From assembly GCA_947359465.1 (NCBI GenBank), contig OX375878.1, positions 80,703,627 through 80,767,626 on the forward strand: DNA of 64,000 bases, written 5' to 3'. Source of the DNA: Metellina segmentata. Taxonomy: Eukaryota > Arthropoda > Arachnida > Araneae > Tetragnathidae. Below are positions 41,801 through 51,572 of this stretch, piece after piece; positions within the stretch are counted from its first letter, which is position 1, and each line of letters begins with the position of its first letter. Position numbers and translations under genes: made by a program. The notes under the pieces are model-generated. The model had not been told where the DNA came from, searched no databases, and saw nothing but the letters and a program-made list of their open reading frames with translations.

Positions 41801-43132
41801 GTGAACCTTCACAAATGACTCCCTCTAGTGAGTAAAATTTCTGATAGGGGTGGTATAGGGAGGGATGTCGTATATATATGACCCGCCTAAGAATGTCGTA
41901 AGCAAACACTTGACCATTCTACAGTGATGGGGGAAGTGAAGTAATGAGATACTCCTGTATCTTTACCATGCAGTGTCGTCATCTAGAAATATAATGAACT
42001 ATTAGCTAGGGAGACTTGGAGTTATTGTGAACATAACCTTATCCCATTGCAATCCAACCAATACATCGGTAACAAACTATAGTGGCACATCGCTTTTAAG
42101 AGTTCGGAAGACTTCTTTTTGACTTGTTAAAAGTCCGACTCTTCTTTGACAAAAAAATGTGATGCACGTTAAATTCGTAGTTGCCTCAAATGGCCTCGCG
42201 TTGGCGTAGTGTGGAAGTTTGGATAGTAGGGTGTGTTGCCTCGTCATGACATTTGGTTCAAAATTACTTGGTGTTGTGTTCGTATCTTCCCAGTTCCATG
42301 TATGACTATCAATAATTTGACGTTATCAGTCTTGTGTTTAGCGTAGCTTGGCCATATATGGCCCTTGAACCGTAAAACCCATCTTAGCAGATACAAATAA
42401 AATGTCTAAACTGAAGAAATGAAGTAGTGTGGATATTAATATATATTGGCAGTTCTTTACAATCTTATTGCGTGAAAGGTCTTTTGGTGTAGTTTTGTAT
42501 TGAGAGGATAACTCGCGAAAGTTGCATTTAATCTGTGGAATAATTTCAATTTTCCAATTGAGAATTGGAGCTTTCAATGAAACTGAAATAAATCTAACAT
42601 TCATAGAACTGATGGAAATAAAGTATCGTTTTGGTTTTTAGACACGAAACTGATAGACTATGATCTGTTCGGTGACACTAAATGCCCATGCCATATGGAG
42701 TTTTTGCACCAGCTGGAGACTGAAGGGATTGAAGAGTCTGCCGAAGACATGACTGCCGAAGAATACTCTTCGAAACAGGACAAAGTTCCTCAAAAAATTC
42801 AAAGAAAGCGTTCGACTTTAGAGGACGATGCTTCCAAGGAAATGGACCATTCCCCAGCGAAATTCTTAAAGAAACGAGAATCCGGAACGATTTGGGATGA
42901 ACCCAAGTTCGCCAAGCTGGTGGATATCGAATCTCCTGTTAAGCAGCAGTCGGAACCCAAGGTCGGCAAGCTGGTGGATATCGAATCTCCTGTTAAGCAG
43001 CAGTCTGCGGAGGATGAAAAGATCCAGGATGATGAAAAGCCAAAGAGTGAATCTGAAAAGACAGATGAAGAAGACTCCAAAGATGGCATCTCGAAACTTA
43101 TGCGCAAGATCTCGATGGAGGATTTGACATAA
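32598..43132 (+). CDS. Five-exon orphan gene, copy B (432 aa, spliced)
   Basis: Joined exons are 32598-32853, 33882-34130, 37064-37201, 38685-38849 and 42642-43132, totalling 1299 bases, open from ATG to TAA. All introns are phase 1 with the same splice sites as copy A. The protein has the same layout: a Lys/Tyr-rich N-terminus, a Pro/Ser stretch, a basic exon 2 patch (KKPSRLKRFF) and an acidic tail, with two rather than three 18-residue repeats. No domain recognised. Over both genes I count about 57 replacement and 15 silent codon differences. The intact frame across five exons argues that both copies are expressed and selected, though a very recent pseudogene cannot be excluded. Introns hold the shared Tc1, LINE and SINE remnants plus a copy-specific 1.6-kb insertion in the last intron. 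Confidence 0.75.
32930..33205 (+). repeat. Full SINE after exon 1 (copy B)
   Basis: Complete version of the sequence shortened in copy A: gagtccgaatccaac head, body with gagtgggatgccagctcgg and ctgaccgtggttcaaaac, and the 3' end gttgctccagtaaggcgtta. Confidence 0.8.
33336..33427 (-). repeat. SINE body fragment, antisense (copy B)
   Basis: Identical over nearly all of its length to 1,511-1,602. Confidence 0.65.
33882..34130 (+). CDS. Exon 2, copy B
   Basis: Same splice signals as A. Residues SGVKIEDEHVESHLKDFG to CKEYELF. Thirteen of 83 codons are replaced relative to A, five of them needing two base changes. Confidence 0.75.
34189..35568 (+). mobile_element. Tc1-like transposon in intron 2 (copy B), right end lost
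   Basis: Left TA and inverted end are present (34,187 on). The right inverted end stops after ttggtgcgttgatttttt, about 18 bases short of copy A. The transposase pseudogene runs 34,435-35,434, with stops and frameshifts; SIEHVWD-type and SMSRRVAACI motifs are visible. Confidence 0.8.
34435..35434 (+). pseudogene. Decayed Tc1-like transposase (copy B)
   Basis: Same protein as in copy A, starting MPRRRIPAHYGQLSEFEIG. Frame is lost soon after ELKEAG by a stop codon, and the second Asp block reads QQENARP-like. It is non-functional. Confidence 0.75.
36245..36905 (+). pseudogene. 3' end fragment of a LINE (copy B)
   Basis: Counterpart of 6,530-7,235. A frame at 36,277-36,522 reads RLRIGLSRITCQYLLEGGNP and CHHCNEPV, the C-terminal Cys/His segment of a LINE ORF2. 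Confidence 0.65.
37064..37201 (+). CDS. Exon 3, copy B
   Basis: 138 bases, phase 1 at both ends, acceptor ctttcag, donor cttgg|gtaagt. Differences from A include Val for Gly, Ser for Phe, and KPN for RHN. Confidence 0.8.
37240..37510 (+). repeat. tRNA-headed SINE in intron 3 (copy B)
   Basis: Box-A-like tagcccagttgg head, complete body, 3' end gttgctccagtgcgacgtta. Counterpart of 7,562-7,850. Confidence 0.8.
37530..37750 (+). repeat. Second SINE in intron 3 (copy B)
   Basis: gtagcccggttgg head and shortened body with a longer T run (about 37,653-37,670) than copy A. Confidence 0.7.
37876..38076 (+). other. Conserved intronic ORF, acceptor lost (copy B)
   Basis: Starts MGQFCLDELSRWNQ, ends CCIYP-stop, then a gtaagt donor eight bases later. 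The AG that could serve as acceptor in copy A is CG here. All four differences from A change residues, at intron-like frequency. Confidence 0.25.
38685..38849 (+). CDS. Exon 4, copy B
   Basis: 165 bases, acceptor aaatttcag, donor gatgg|gtaagt. Encodes ENKIFVFDMEFLHLSN and SADIFKRMRDLLQ. See copy A for the contrast with the unchanged flanking intron. Confidence 0.8.
38990..39090. repeat. Hairpin-rich repeat module, single unit (copy B)
   Basis: gggggctccgccca, ggattgctaagtgatccc and gtttggttggcgacgcgaac; a hybrid of the two units in copy A. Confidence 0.5.
40176..40439 (+). repeat. SINE-bearing insertion present only in copy B
   Basis: Copy A reads straight from attcaatagg to aacgaactactcgg. 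Copy B has about 264 extra bases here, containing a SINE 3' part (gattgatcccggacc, gttgctctggtacgacgttg) and a box-B-like gcgagttcgaatccaacc. Confidence 0.7.
40598..40790 (+). repeat. SINE body fragment (copy B)
   Basis: Counterpart of 10,738-10,935. Confidence 0.75.
40826..42403 (+). mobile_element. 1.6-kb copy-B-specific insertion in the last intron
   Basis: Flanked by atgtct on both sides, whereas copy A has a single atgtct. The right end has a LINE-type 3' tail (ttagcgtagcttggcc, then gaaccgtaaaaccc), so it may be a 5'-truncated LINE insertion. A SINE fragment lies at about 42,150-42,300. No ORF is supported. Confidence 0.55.
42642..43132 (+). CDS. Exon 5 (last coding exon), copy B
   Basis: Acceptor ttttggtttttag, then 163 codons to TAA. 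Starts DTKLIDYDLFGD, contains CPCHMEFLHQLE, has two 18-residue repeats and ends RKISMEDLT. Confidence 0.85.
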
Positions 43133-43291
43133 AGGTTCGAAACTGGACGCTTCAAACTCTTCGCCAGTTTGTTGTTTTAATCACTCGTTTGGCGAATTGC
43201 AGACATGGGGGGGTGCCATAACACTCGCTGTATTTTTTTAGGTTTTTAACTTTTTAATGAGTTTTGACAAATTTCAATATGCTGAAATTCT

Positions 43292-43297
43292 AATAAA
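43292..43297 (+). terminator. Polyadenylation signal, copy B gene
   Basis: AATAAA 160 bases after the stop, identical context to copy A. Confidence 0.65.
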
Positions 43298-43691
43298 GTT
43301 TGTGTCTGACATGAATATCTGCTTTTTATTTCGACGTCTTTTTCAAAAACTTCCCGTTCAAGCATGGTTAAGTGGTCTTGGATGGTTCGATGTTTTCGTG
43401 CCTCATCTGTATTGCGACCACGTGTTTGCCACAGGCAGTAAACCCCATGGGAAAGAATCACGAGGGTGCTTCTGGTTCGTGAAGACGGTACACACTTAAA
43501 GATGTGCCTCATTGAGGGATTACATTTGGTAATATCTTCATGTAAATTAATTGGGACTTTGAATTGTACCAAATTTAAATCTGGAGTGTTGCGAATTTAC
43601 AATATTTGAGCTTTTATGTAGTGTATCTTAACATCCATTATAACTATGTCAGTTGACACTGCGTAAAGTCGGGCACCAGCTCATAGTACCC

Positions 43692-44222
43692 TGTACCGTC
43701 ATGTAAGAATTTGACGGACAGCTGGTTTAAAATTAAACTATTTATTTACATAAATTAAATATTTACAAGAAAATTTAAAAAGATAATTATGTGCACAGCC
43801 ATCGACAACCGAAACCTGCCTGAAGCCAAAGTAACAAAATTGGCAAAACAGAGACGTCTGTCTCTCGTCGAAGCTCGAGTCCGAATCCCCAAAATCCATG
43901 TTCGCTTCGCTCAAACAGAACCGCAGCTGCCAACGAGAGGGGGGGGGGTGAATTCCGAGCCCTCTAGAGATGTTTATGTCCTTTCCAGAACAGAAACACC
44001 CCCACACAGATGCGAAACCCGTCTGTCATGCCGACTTGAGTTCCTCACAGTAAAACTTGATCCCACACATGGGATTAGGGAACCGACGGAAACTCCAGCT
44101 ATGTATGGATCAAATGGGCCGCCGATGAGCCGCACGTGCAAAGTCTGAAGCTGTTTTCGCATTCCAAAACATTCCAGCGTCCACGTGTTAGGAAAAAGGG
44201 TCGGCTAGTACCATATGGTACA
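43692..44222 (-). repeat. 3' LTR of the outer element
   Basis: 531 bp, TG...CA ends. A G run (about 43,940) differs in length from the partner. Confidence 0.9.
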
Positions 44223-44559
44223 ACCGCCCCCACTACTGAAAAAACTTTTCCCAAAGGTGAAAAGTTTTCAACGTACGCATCCACAGGCACACGGATAATC
44301 GCCCACTGGCATTTCAGAATAACAGATCACTTACCACCACCATATCCTGAAACCGTGACTCAAGAATATGCGTAAGGCAAGTTAAATCCAATCAATTCAA
44401 AATTCAAAACCGGAGTAACTTTCTACTCCCTTACAGTATGGTCACTCAAGGCTCAAATACCAAATTAGTGTTTATTTTGTTTTTATTTTTAAACTTTAAG
44501 ACTTATACCAAATTCGTTAAAACTAAAACCAAATCACATTAACCACATCACATATAAGA

Positions 44560-44780
44560 ATTTCGTTAAGCGAAACCCAAAATTTCAATACACAATACGA
44601 ACTATACAAATTCCATTAACCAGACAAAAATACAACAAAGCATATTTCTAAATTCAATATTTTCGCTAAGCGAACCCAGAATAAACAAACCATACGAACT
44701 ATAATAATATTTTCATTAAACAAACCAAAATACACCAAAACATATATAAAATATCAATCTTGTTAAGCGAAAACCAAATT
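44560..44780. repeat. Degenerate ~95-bp repeats in the outer element 3' region
   Basis: A small hairpin motif (ttcgttaagcgaaaccc, ttcgctaagcgaaccc, tgttaagcgaaaacc) recurs three times about 95 bases apart, followed by similar AT-rich sequence. Confidence 0.5.
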
Positions 44781-45244
44781 CCTAAGTTTCACTCAACACA
44801 CGTCATGAGTTGCAATTTTAAGACTACAAATCTTTGACAGTGGTTTAGAATGACAGTGAAAACATCCTAAACACAAAATTAATTTCCGCTCTACACAAAG
44901 CATAATTTAAATTTGCACGTAGCTTTCAGCGAAAAGTACTCGAAGGAAGAACATAGATACAAGAAATCAATTCCACCATACGCAAAACATAGTTTACAAC
45001 TTTTAACATTTAAAATCCTCAGCAAAAGATACTGAAATCATTGAATGAATATTTCATAATTACAAGGCTACCAATTTCACTCCGAGCAAACATGATTCAC
45101 AATTTTAGCACTTAAATGTTTCTTTATTCTTGCTGGAGATTTTAAGTGAAATGCCATAACTACAAAAATCTCCATTTCACTCAACTCTAAACATGATTCG
45201 CAATAATATTACACTATACAACACAAATCTTCCTCAATTACATT

Positions 45245-46013
45245 TTATTTAGCTCTTTGAATTTTCGCAAAAAGCGCGACTCGGACTGTCGGCATTAAAT
45301 TTTTTTTCTTTCCCAGATCGGTGTTCGATCGCGGAATTTCCAATTTTTTTGGTCTATGCATTGCCAAAATCATCAATACCCTCCCGATTTCACATTCCTG
45401 CCAATCTCGTGACAATTTTGTCTGGGGTCCTAACCATTTCTCATACCGCAAGGTGTCGGGTTTTTATACTCTTCCCGTGCACCAATTCTGCCGGGGCGTA
45501 AACGCTGCTCACGTGTACCGCGGAAAACACTAACGGTGTAAGTTGTGGGTCCCAATCTGATCCGGCTCCGGAACCTAACGCTAAAGGTCTTGGCTTCACC
45601 CCTTCACTCACTAGCAACTCTTTTCTTTTCCCCTTTTTGCCCACGTGACCTATTTCAAAAGTTTCCTCCTGAACGGAAACGGACACCTCTAATTCTTCTT
45701 CTAACCCTGGGCCACCTTCCGTTATCTTTCCCTTACTGCTATTCGGTATTTCCAGGAAAATCATTCCCGTCGTTTCACTTGCTACCCCCACTGGAAGAAC
45801 CAACGGTTCTTTCGACCGCACCTTTGCGATCGTGGTCTGGATTACCACCCTCGGAGAGCATAACTTGGCTACTTGGGGACTTACTTTCTCCCCTCCAGAA
45901 ACATCGTCGTCTCTCTGCCCCTTTAGTTCTTTTTTCAGGTCGTTAGCCTCTGTCATAGGAAGACTAATAGGCTTGCACGATCTCAACTCCGCGTCGGTCT
46001 TATTTATCGCCAA
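45245..46013 (-). pseudogene. Outer element pol remnant
   Basis: Two broken frames. An uncharacterised Val/Glu-rich stretch runs into YAPAELVHGKSIKTRHLAV, then YEKWLGPQ, matching the end of integrase in the inner element (SPAELIHGK, then YENWLGQ). The DDE core and RT-RNase H are missing, so a large internal deletion is likely. Confidence 0.65.
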
Positions 46014-46034
46014 CGGGGCCGCAACATTTTCTCC

Positions 46035-46649
46035 TCACTTCTGCAAGCGGATTTCAACTGTATGACTTTGCTCAGATCTGTTTTGTAGATACGGCATCAG
46101 TAATGCATGTTCGGCCTCCCCTCCGAGTCGTCGATTTATCGGTTCTACAAACACCATTTTCCCCAACCTCGGACAATTTGGCCTCAAATGGTCGCTCGCG
46201 TTGCACTCAAAACACCGCGGCATAAGTCTCCGGTCAGAAGTGTCAAATTTCCCTCCCGGGGAACTAGGCGGGAAAAAATCGTTCCTCTCTCGAGTGGGGG
46301 CCGGTGGGTAATTCTCCCTTACCTTCGCTGGGAAAAATGTTCTTCCCTGGGCTTTTGGTCGGGATGCCTCAATCCGTAGTTTTTCAAGCTCAAAGTTATA
46401 CCGTCTTTCTTGTTCCTTATACCTTCTCTCTTGTTCCTTATACCTTCTCTCTCGTTCTTTTTTCTCCCTCTCCCGTCTTTCCTGTATAATCCTTTCTAAC
46501 GCCACTTTTGCGTATTCCTCATCATAGGAATCGTGCGAGAGGATTAACTCCTTAAGTTGGGATGCCCTTAATCCCGGAGTAACCGTTCTTCCCAAAAATT
46601 CCGCTACTTCCTCTAGATCTTGTTTCCTACCTTTGGCCAAGTACGCCAT
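46035..46649 (-). CDS. Outer element gag-like protein (shortened)
   Basis: 204 codons: an N-terminal region (YAKVALERIIQERR), a Glu/Arg coiled-coil-like repeat (RRYKEQE three times), a Pro-rich linker and one zinc knuckle, CFECNASDHLRPNC. The inner element's gag has a central domain of about 200 residues absent here, which suggests internal deletion with the packaging parts kept. Confidence 0.75.
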   Translation of the reverse strand: MAYLAKGRKQDLEEVAEFLGRTVTPGLRASQLKELILSHDSYDEEYAKVALERIIQERREREKKERERRYKEQERRYKEQERRYNFELEKLRIEASRPKAQGRTFFPAKVRENYPPAPTRERNDFFPPSSPGGKFDTSDRRLMPRCFECNASDHLRPNCPRLGKMVFVEPINRRLGGEAEHALLMPYLQNRSEQSHTVEIRLQK

Positions 46650-47134
46650 TTCAAAAATTCAAAATTGCCAAAAAACCAAAAAAAATTCAATTATTTTGCA
46701 CAACACCCAATTCAATAATTTTTACGACATACAGTATACAACATACCATACAACATACAATAATTTAGCAATTCTAAGATACACAAAACAGATTCAAGAT
46801 ACTTAAGCTAAATCAATTTCCTTTAGAGTGACCACACTAATTGATATTAACAAAATTTTAGCTATTACACAATTCTTGAAACTTAGTCACAGTGACAAAA
46901 TAGGGAAATGGCACTAACCTGTATCTGCTGACTTGGATCACTTGGCACCACTGTCCACAGGCTGGACCATGGGTGGAAACACTGCACTACACTGCACTAT
47001 CTTCGACTAAAAAGCCCACAAACACACTCTTCGGCTGAAAGCCCACTGGTGTAGGTCGTCACGACCTCTTCCACAACGCGCACAAATAGCACTGCGCCAC
47101 TGACGAAAAAACGGTTCGCGATGAACCTATATTA

Positions 47135-47285
47135 AACTGTCAAGATGACCTCTGGACGAACCGATGGGAACTTTTCCCCAATAATAAACGGTCAAGATGA
47201 CCTCTGGACGAACCGATGGGACTTTTTCCCAATAATAAACAGTCAAGATGACCTCTGGACGAACCGGTGGGGAATCTATTCCCCT
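47135..47285. repeat. ~50-bp tandem repeat in the outer element leader
   Basis: Three copies of a unit with gtcaagatgacctctggacg, aaccgatggga and cccaataataaac, period 50-51. Confidence 0.85.
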
Positions 47286-47427
47286 GATGAACAGGACTTG
47301 TCGAACTTTCCGTCGATTCCGCTCACGCTCCGTTGAAAAGGACCGGCAACTCGAAACCAAAACCAGAACTTCTTGCGACGAGTTTCCGTTTCGGTGATGG
47401 ATGGGGTCGGTGACTCCGGTACCTCCT

Positions 47428-47810
47428 TGTGGTGTCGTCTCCCAAAAATGGTAGCATCAGAAAATCGTATATGAGGAGAAAACAACCAACAGCTAAGAAA
47501 ATCAGTTTCTTATTAGTTAGAATTATTTACAATTTACAAAGAATCAATATTCATATATCGAGATGTGCATCTCACGGGTCAGCGCGAGGAAAACTCAACC
47601 TCGCTTCTCGCTCTCTCCCCGTCGACTTCGGCCTCCCCCACAGTCTCCCAGTTTGCCCAACGGCAAAGGTCAAAGGCCAGTCGGCGATCCGTCGGAAAGA
47701 ACACCTGCAGAAGCGGCCTCTGTTTCAGACTCCTTTTTGTCGCTCGTAAAACTCGCGATGCAAAAACAACAGTTGGGTTACAGCTGGCTCCAGTTTTTCA
47801 CGATCTCACA
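47428..47810 (-). repeat. 3' LTR of the inner element
   Basis: Minus-strand ends TGTGAGATCGTG...CGACACCACA. Confidence 0.9.
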
Positions 47811-48304
47811 ACCCTTCCCCCCTGAAGTATTTTCATATGATTTCATATGAAAATGCAGGCCCCTCATTCCAGTAATACTAACTCCGAGAGGTCCAAGGAT
47901 AATCCATACACTATGTTTACACAAAATACAAGATATGTCTTATTGTCATTGTCGATTTCAAGGTTCAGACTCGCGAACGCGTACTCAGTGTTAAAATATG
48001 TTCATCCTAGATTTAATTTCTTTCTCTTTTCACACTCAGAGAAAAACATACACAATATTAAATTTTTCAAAGTACACAATTCGAACATCAATCCTATACA
48101 AAAGTAATCTTTCAATAACAATAAACTACCCAATCTAATGCCATTAGTTAAATTCCACATACAATGACACTTAAAACACATGATACCACAAACATTTAAA
48201 CTCTACACATATAAGCATAATTACGTCACTAAAAATATACTACACAAATAAAACATTACAATGCTCAACTCAAATTAAGCAGATGCATGGCTAACAAATT
48301 ATCG
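47811..48304. other. Inner element 3' untranslated region
   Basis: AT-rich, with the polypurine tract at its LTR edge. No ORF. Confidence 0.65.
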
Positions 48305-50278
48305 TTAATCCATTCTGCTGAGTCCGTCAGCATTCCCATGCATTTTTCCCGGTCTGTGTTCTACCGTAAAATTATATTGTTGTAAACATAATGCCCACCT
48401 AGTTAGTCGAGCGTTGGTTCCAATCATTTTCTTTAGAAATGTGAGCGGGTTATGATCAGTTTGAATTAAAAAATGTTGACCGTCCAAATAATGATTTAAT
48501 TTTTTAAGGCCGTACACAATGGCGGCCAACTCCCTCTCGATAGTGCTATAGTTTTGTTCAGCCCGCGAAAATTTCTTACTAATATATAAAATGGGATGCT
48601 CCTCCCCTTCCTGTATCTGTGACAGAACAATTCCCGCACCATATAAACTAGCATCTGTTTGCACTATAAATGCCTTCGTGTAATCTGGGGCGTATAAAAC
48701 GGGACTTTGAATTAATTTGGCTTTTAGATCTTGGAAAGCTCGCTCACAATCCTCACTCCAGATTATTCTTTCCTTTTTAATTTTCCCCTTTAACACGTTA
48801 GTAAGGGGGACTGCTATAATCGAGTACTCCCGAATGTATCGTGAATAATAGCCTGTCATCCCCAAAAAGGAACGAATTTGTGTCTTGGTCGTGGGCGTAG
48901 GGAAATCCTGTATCGCTTTAATTTTGACCTCACTAGGGGATCTTTTCCCTGAACCCACTTCGTGTCCCAGAAATTTTACACTATCCTGAGCGAACTTACA
49001 CTTTGATGGTTTCACCGTCAAACCGGCCTCTCCTAGGCGTTTCAACACTTCATCTATGTCCGTCATGTGTTTCTCCCAATTAGATGAGAACACGGCAATG
49101 TCATCGATGTATGGAAGAGCGAACGATTCTGAGCCTCCCAAAACCCTGGCTATCAGTTTGCAGAAGTAAAAGGGCGCGTTCAGCAGCCCAAATATCATAA
49201 CCTTTGGCAAGAATACCCCGAAAGGCGTCACAAAAGCGGCGTACCTCCGGGCCCTCTCAGTCAGTGGTATCTGGAAATATCCCTTGGTTAAGTCCATTAC
49301 CGTAATGAAAGTGGCTGAACTCACTCTTTCCACAACTTCCTCTATGTTGGGGAGAGGAAAATACTCCACGCGAGTTTTGGCGTTTAATCTGCGATAGTCC
49401 ACGCAAGGACGGGGAGCTTTTCCTGGACTCTCCACCAATATCATGGGAGACGTAAAATCTGACTGCCCCACCTCGATTACCCCGAGATCTAACAATCTCC
49501 TAATCTCTTCTTTCAAAATCTCCGTCTGCCTCGGCGACATTCTATAAGGCTTTGCCCTAACTGGAGACTCGTCCGCTAATTCGATATCCATTTCAACCAA
49601 ATGTGTAATTCCCGGGTCCGATGAGAAAACATGCCCATGCTTTTCTATCACTTCCCTAAATTTGTCAATTTGCATATCAGTCGCACGTTTCTCCAGATTG
49701 CTGTCTTTCACAGTTTCCCAAAAATCTATTTGCGTAGGGTTTGATAGGGGGTAGGGAATTTCAGCCTCTTCTTCAACCTCTTCCGAATCCTGAATTAACA
49801 CTAAGTTTACGAATTCTGGACGCTTGTGATAAGGTTTCATTAGGTTCACGTGATATATAGTTGCTTTATTTCGCCTCTCGGGCAGATCAATAGTGTAATT
49901 AGTGTCTGAAATCACTCCCGAAACCATTCCTGGACCAATCCAATTTACGGCCATCTTATGGGGCTTGGATGTTGACAGGACCAAAACTGGGTCTCCCACC
50001 TTAAACTTTCTAGACACCGCATTTCGATCGTACCATAGTTTCCTTTTCTCCTGACACTCCGTCATACGTTTAACGGCTAATTCTTGACATTTTTTTAATC
50101 TGTCATTTAAATTCAATACGTAATCCACTACATTTTGATCGGCGCTCTCCTGTCCTAACCAATTCTCATACACTAACGTATGTGGCATGCGCAAATTCTT
50201 TCCATGAATTAACTCAGCTGGACTAAACCCAGTACTTTGATGAGTAACTGTCCTGAGTGCGAATAACGCCATAGGCAA
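48305..50278 (-). CDS. Inner element pol: integrase C-terminus, reverse transcriptase, RNase H
   Basis: Residues 1-150 continue integrase (TGFSPAELIHGK, then FKVGDPVLVLS, and a YHVNLMKPYH segment like the GPY/F region). RT follows at roughly 190-420 (VDYRRLNAKT, MDLTKGYFQIPL, catalytic YIDD). RNase H lies near 540-650 (QTDASLYGAGIVLSQ, STIERELAAIVYGL, QTDHNPLTFL) and it ends with HGNADGLSRMD. In ordinary Ty3/gypsy elements integrase comes after RNase H; here the frame stops instead. Confidence 0.85.
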   Translation of the reverse strand: MPMALFALRTVTHQSTGFSPAELIHGKNLRMPHTLVYENWLGQESADQNVVDYVLNLNDRLKKCQELAVKRMTECQEKRKLWYDRNAVSRKFKVGDPVLVLSTSKPHKMAVNWIGPGMVSGVISDTNYTIDLPERRNKATIYHVNLMKPYHKRPEFVNLVLIQDSEEVEEEAEIPYPLSNPTQIDFWETVKDSNLEKRATDMQIDKFREVIEKHGHVFSSDPGITHLVEMDIELADESPVRAKPYRMSPRQTEILKEEIRRLLDLGVIEVGQSDFTSPMILVESPGKAPRPCVDYRRLNAKTRVEYFPLPNIEEVVERVSSATFITVMDLTKGYFQIPLTERARRYAAFVTPFGVFLPKVMIFGLLNAPFYFCKLIARVLGGSESFALPYIDDIAVFSSNWEKHMTDIDEVLKRLGEAGLTVKPSKCKFAQDSVKFLGHEVGSGKRSPSEVKIKAIQDFPTPTTKTQIRSFLGMTGYYSRYIREYSIIAVPLTNVLKGKIKKERIIWSEDCERAFQDLKAKLIQSPVLYAPDYTKAFIVQTDASLYGAGIVLSQIQEGEEHPILYISKKFSRAEQNYSTIERELAAIVYGLKKLNHYLDGQHFLIQTDHNPLTFLKKMIGTNARLTRWALCLQQYNFTVEHRPGKMHGNADGLSRMD

Positions 50279-50287
50279 AATCTCCTC

Positions 50288-50929
50288 CTAGTCACGACCC
50301 ATTTCCAAACATAACGCTTTTATAACCTTTTTTAAGGTAGAGTGCAACCTCTCAACACTATTCGACTCCGGGTGGCAAACCGAACTGTGCGACACCTTGA
50401 TACTGAATTTTCTGAAAAATTCTGTCGTCAGCTCGCTGGTAAATGATCGGCCCAGGTCGCACTGCACCTCTTTTGGGTAACCTGTCCTCGCAAAAATCTG
50501 CACCAAAGCGTCAATAACTGAGGTAGAGCTGATGTTTTCCACCGGAACCGCATCTGGATATTTTGAAGCAAGGCAAATGGACGTGATTAAATACTTGTTG
50601 TTTCGATTGCTTGTTTGTAAGGGCCCCACTGCATCAATGTTTAATTTAGAAAAACACTCCGAAATTATCGGAACTAACTTCAAAGGGGCTTTCCGCCGGT
50701 CCCTATTACTACCTACCTTTTGGCACGGATCACACGTTTTTACATATTGTTCGATCTCTTGATAGCATTGAGGCCAAAAGTAACAACGCAGGACCCTATC
50801 CTTTGTTTTCGTCGTGCCCAAATGACCTGACACTTCTTCATGGCATAGAGCCAAAATCTTATTTCGATACACAAGTGGCACACACAATTGAATGGTCTCC
50901 TCACCTCGCTTAGACTGTGATATCCGCAC
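50288..50929 (-). CDS. Inner element integrase core
   Basis: The zinc-binding HHCC region reads CHEEVSGHLG and CDPCQK. Catalytic residues sit in LNIDAVGPL, VQCDLGRSF and VERLHSTLK. A stop (TAG) ends this frame about ten bases before the pol frame continues, so the polyprotein is broken or needs readthrough. Confidence 0.85.
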   Translation of the reverse strand: MRISQSKRGEETIQLCVPLVYRNKILALCHEEVSGHLGTTKTKDRVLRCYFWPQCYQEIEQYVKTCDPCQKVGSNRDRRKAPLKLVPIISECFSKLNIDAVGPLQTSNRNNKYLITSICLASKYPDAVPVENISSTSVIDALVQIFARTGYPKEVQCDLGRSFTSELTTEFFRKFSIKVSHSSVCHPESNSVERLHSTLKKVIKALCLEMGRD

Positions 50930-51540
50930 CAGTCTTCCTCTTTATCAAAAAATTCCCTTTCACCTGGCTGAGATGTCCGTGCCCACAGGAATTTTAAAGT
51001 TTCGCAATTTCGCTGTTCCTCTTTAAACGACTCCGCGGACACATTCTCCAAGCCCGTCTCTATTTCCGTTCTTTTCGGAAAATCTAGGGTCTCCTCCTCC
51101 ATGTCATTCCCCGACTCCGATTCTACCCCTCTCACCTCTAGACCGCTGCCCTCATAACTCTCTCGCCTTTGACTGCGCGTTATTACCGCGTTCACCGGAA
51201 CTGGCCTCCCCCTCATTTCTTCTATTAACTCCGCAGTCTTGTTCCCTAATAAGTAATACCCCTGCTCTAGTTCTGTGGGCTTCACGGCGGCTTTTGTAAT
51301 CACAGTGCCAAACTCTCCCCTTATGGTCACTTTCGCCAATGCGAGGCATTTGCATTCATTATCTAAGGGCTGTTTGACCCAAGTTACTTCCCCAAGCAAA
51401 TCTTCGTTCTTGACCCAACTACGATCGCATAGGTCTATACCCGCCCCAGTATCTCGTAAATAGTCACGCACTATCCCATTTATTTCCGCTTTTTTAAAAT
51501 AGGGTTTGAAGCAGTCTCCGATAATTACATCTGTCCCTAA
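50930..51540 (-). CDS. Inner element protease region
   Basis: YLRDTGAGIDLC has the Asp-Thr-Gly active-site signature of retroviral-type aspartic proteases. Downstream, GYYLLGNKTAELIEE is compatible with the rest of the fold. The frame overlaps the integrase frame; the join between them is not clear. Confidence 0.7.
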
Positions 51541-51572
51541 TTGATTTACTAAGTCGCTAGATCCTCTTCTTT

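Noticed and set aside
47429..47850. Overlapping plus-strand ORFs repeated at 53,830-54,230
   Set aside because: They are frames through the two identical inner LTRs.
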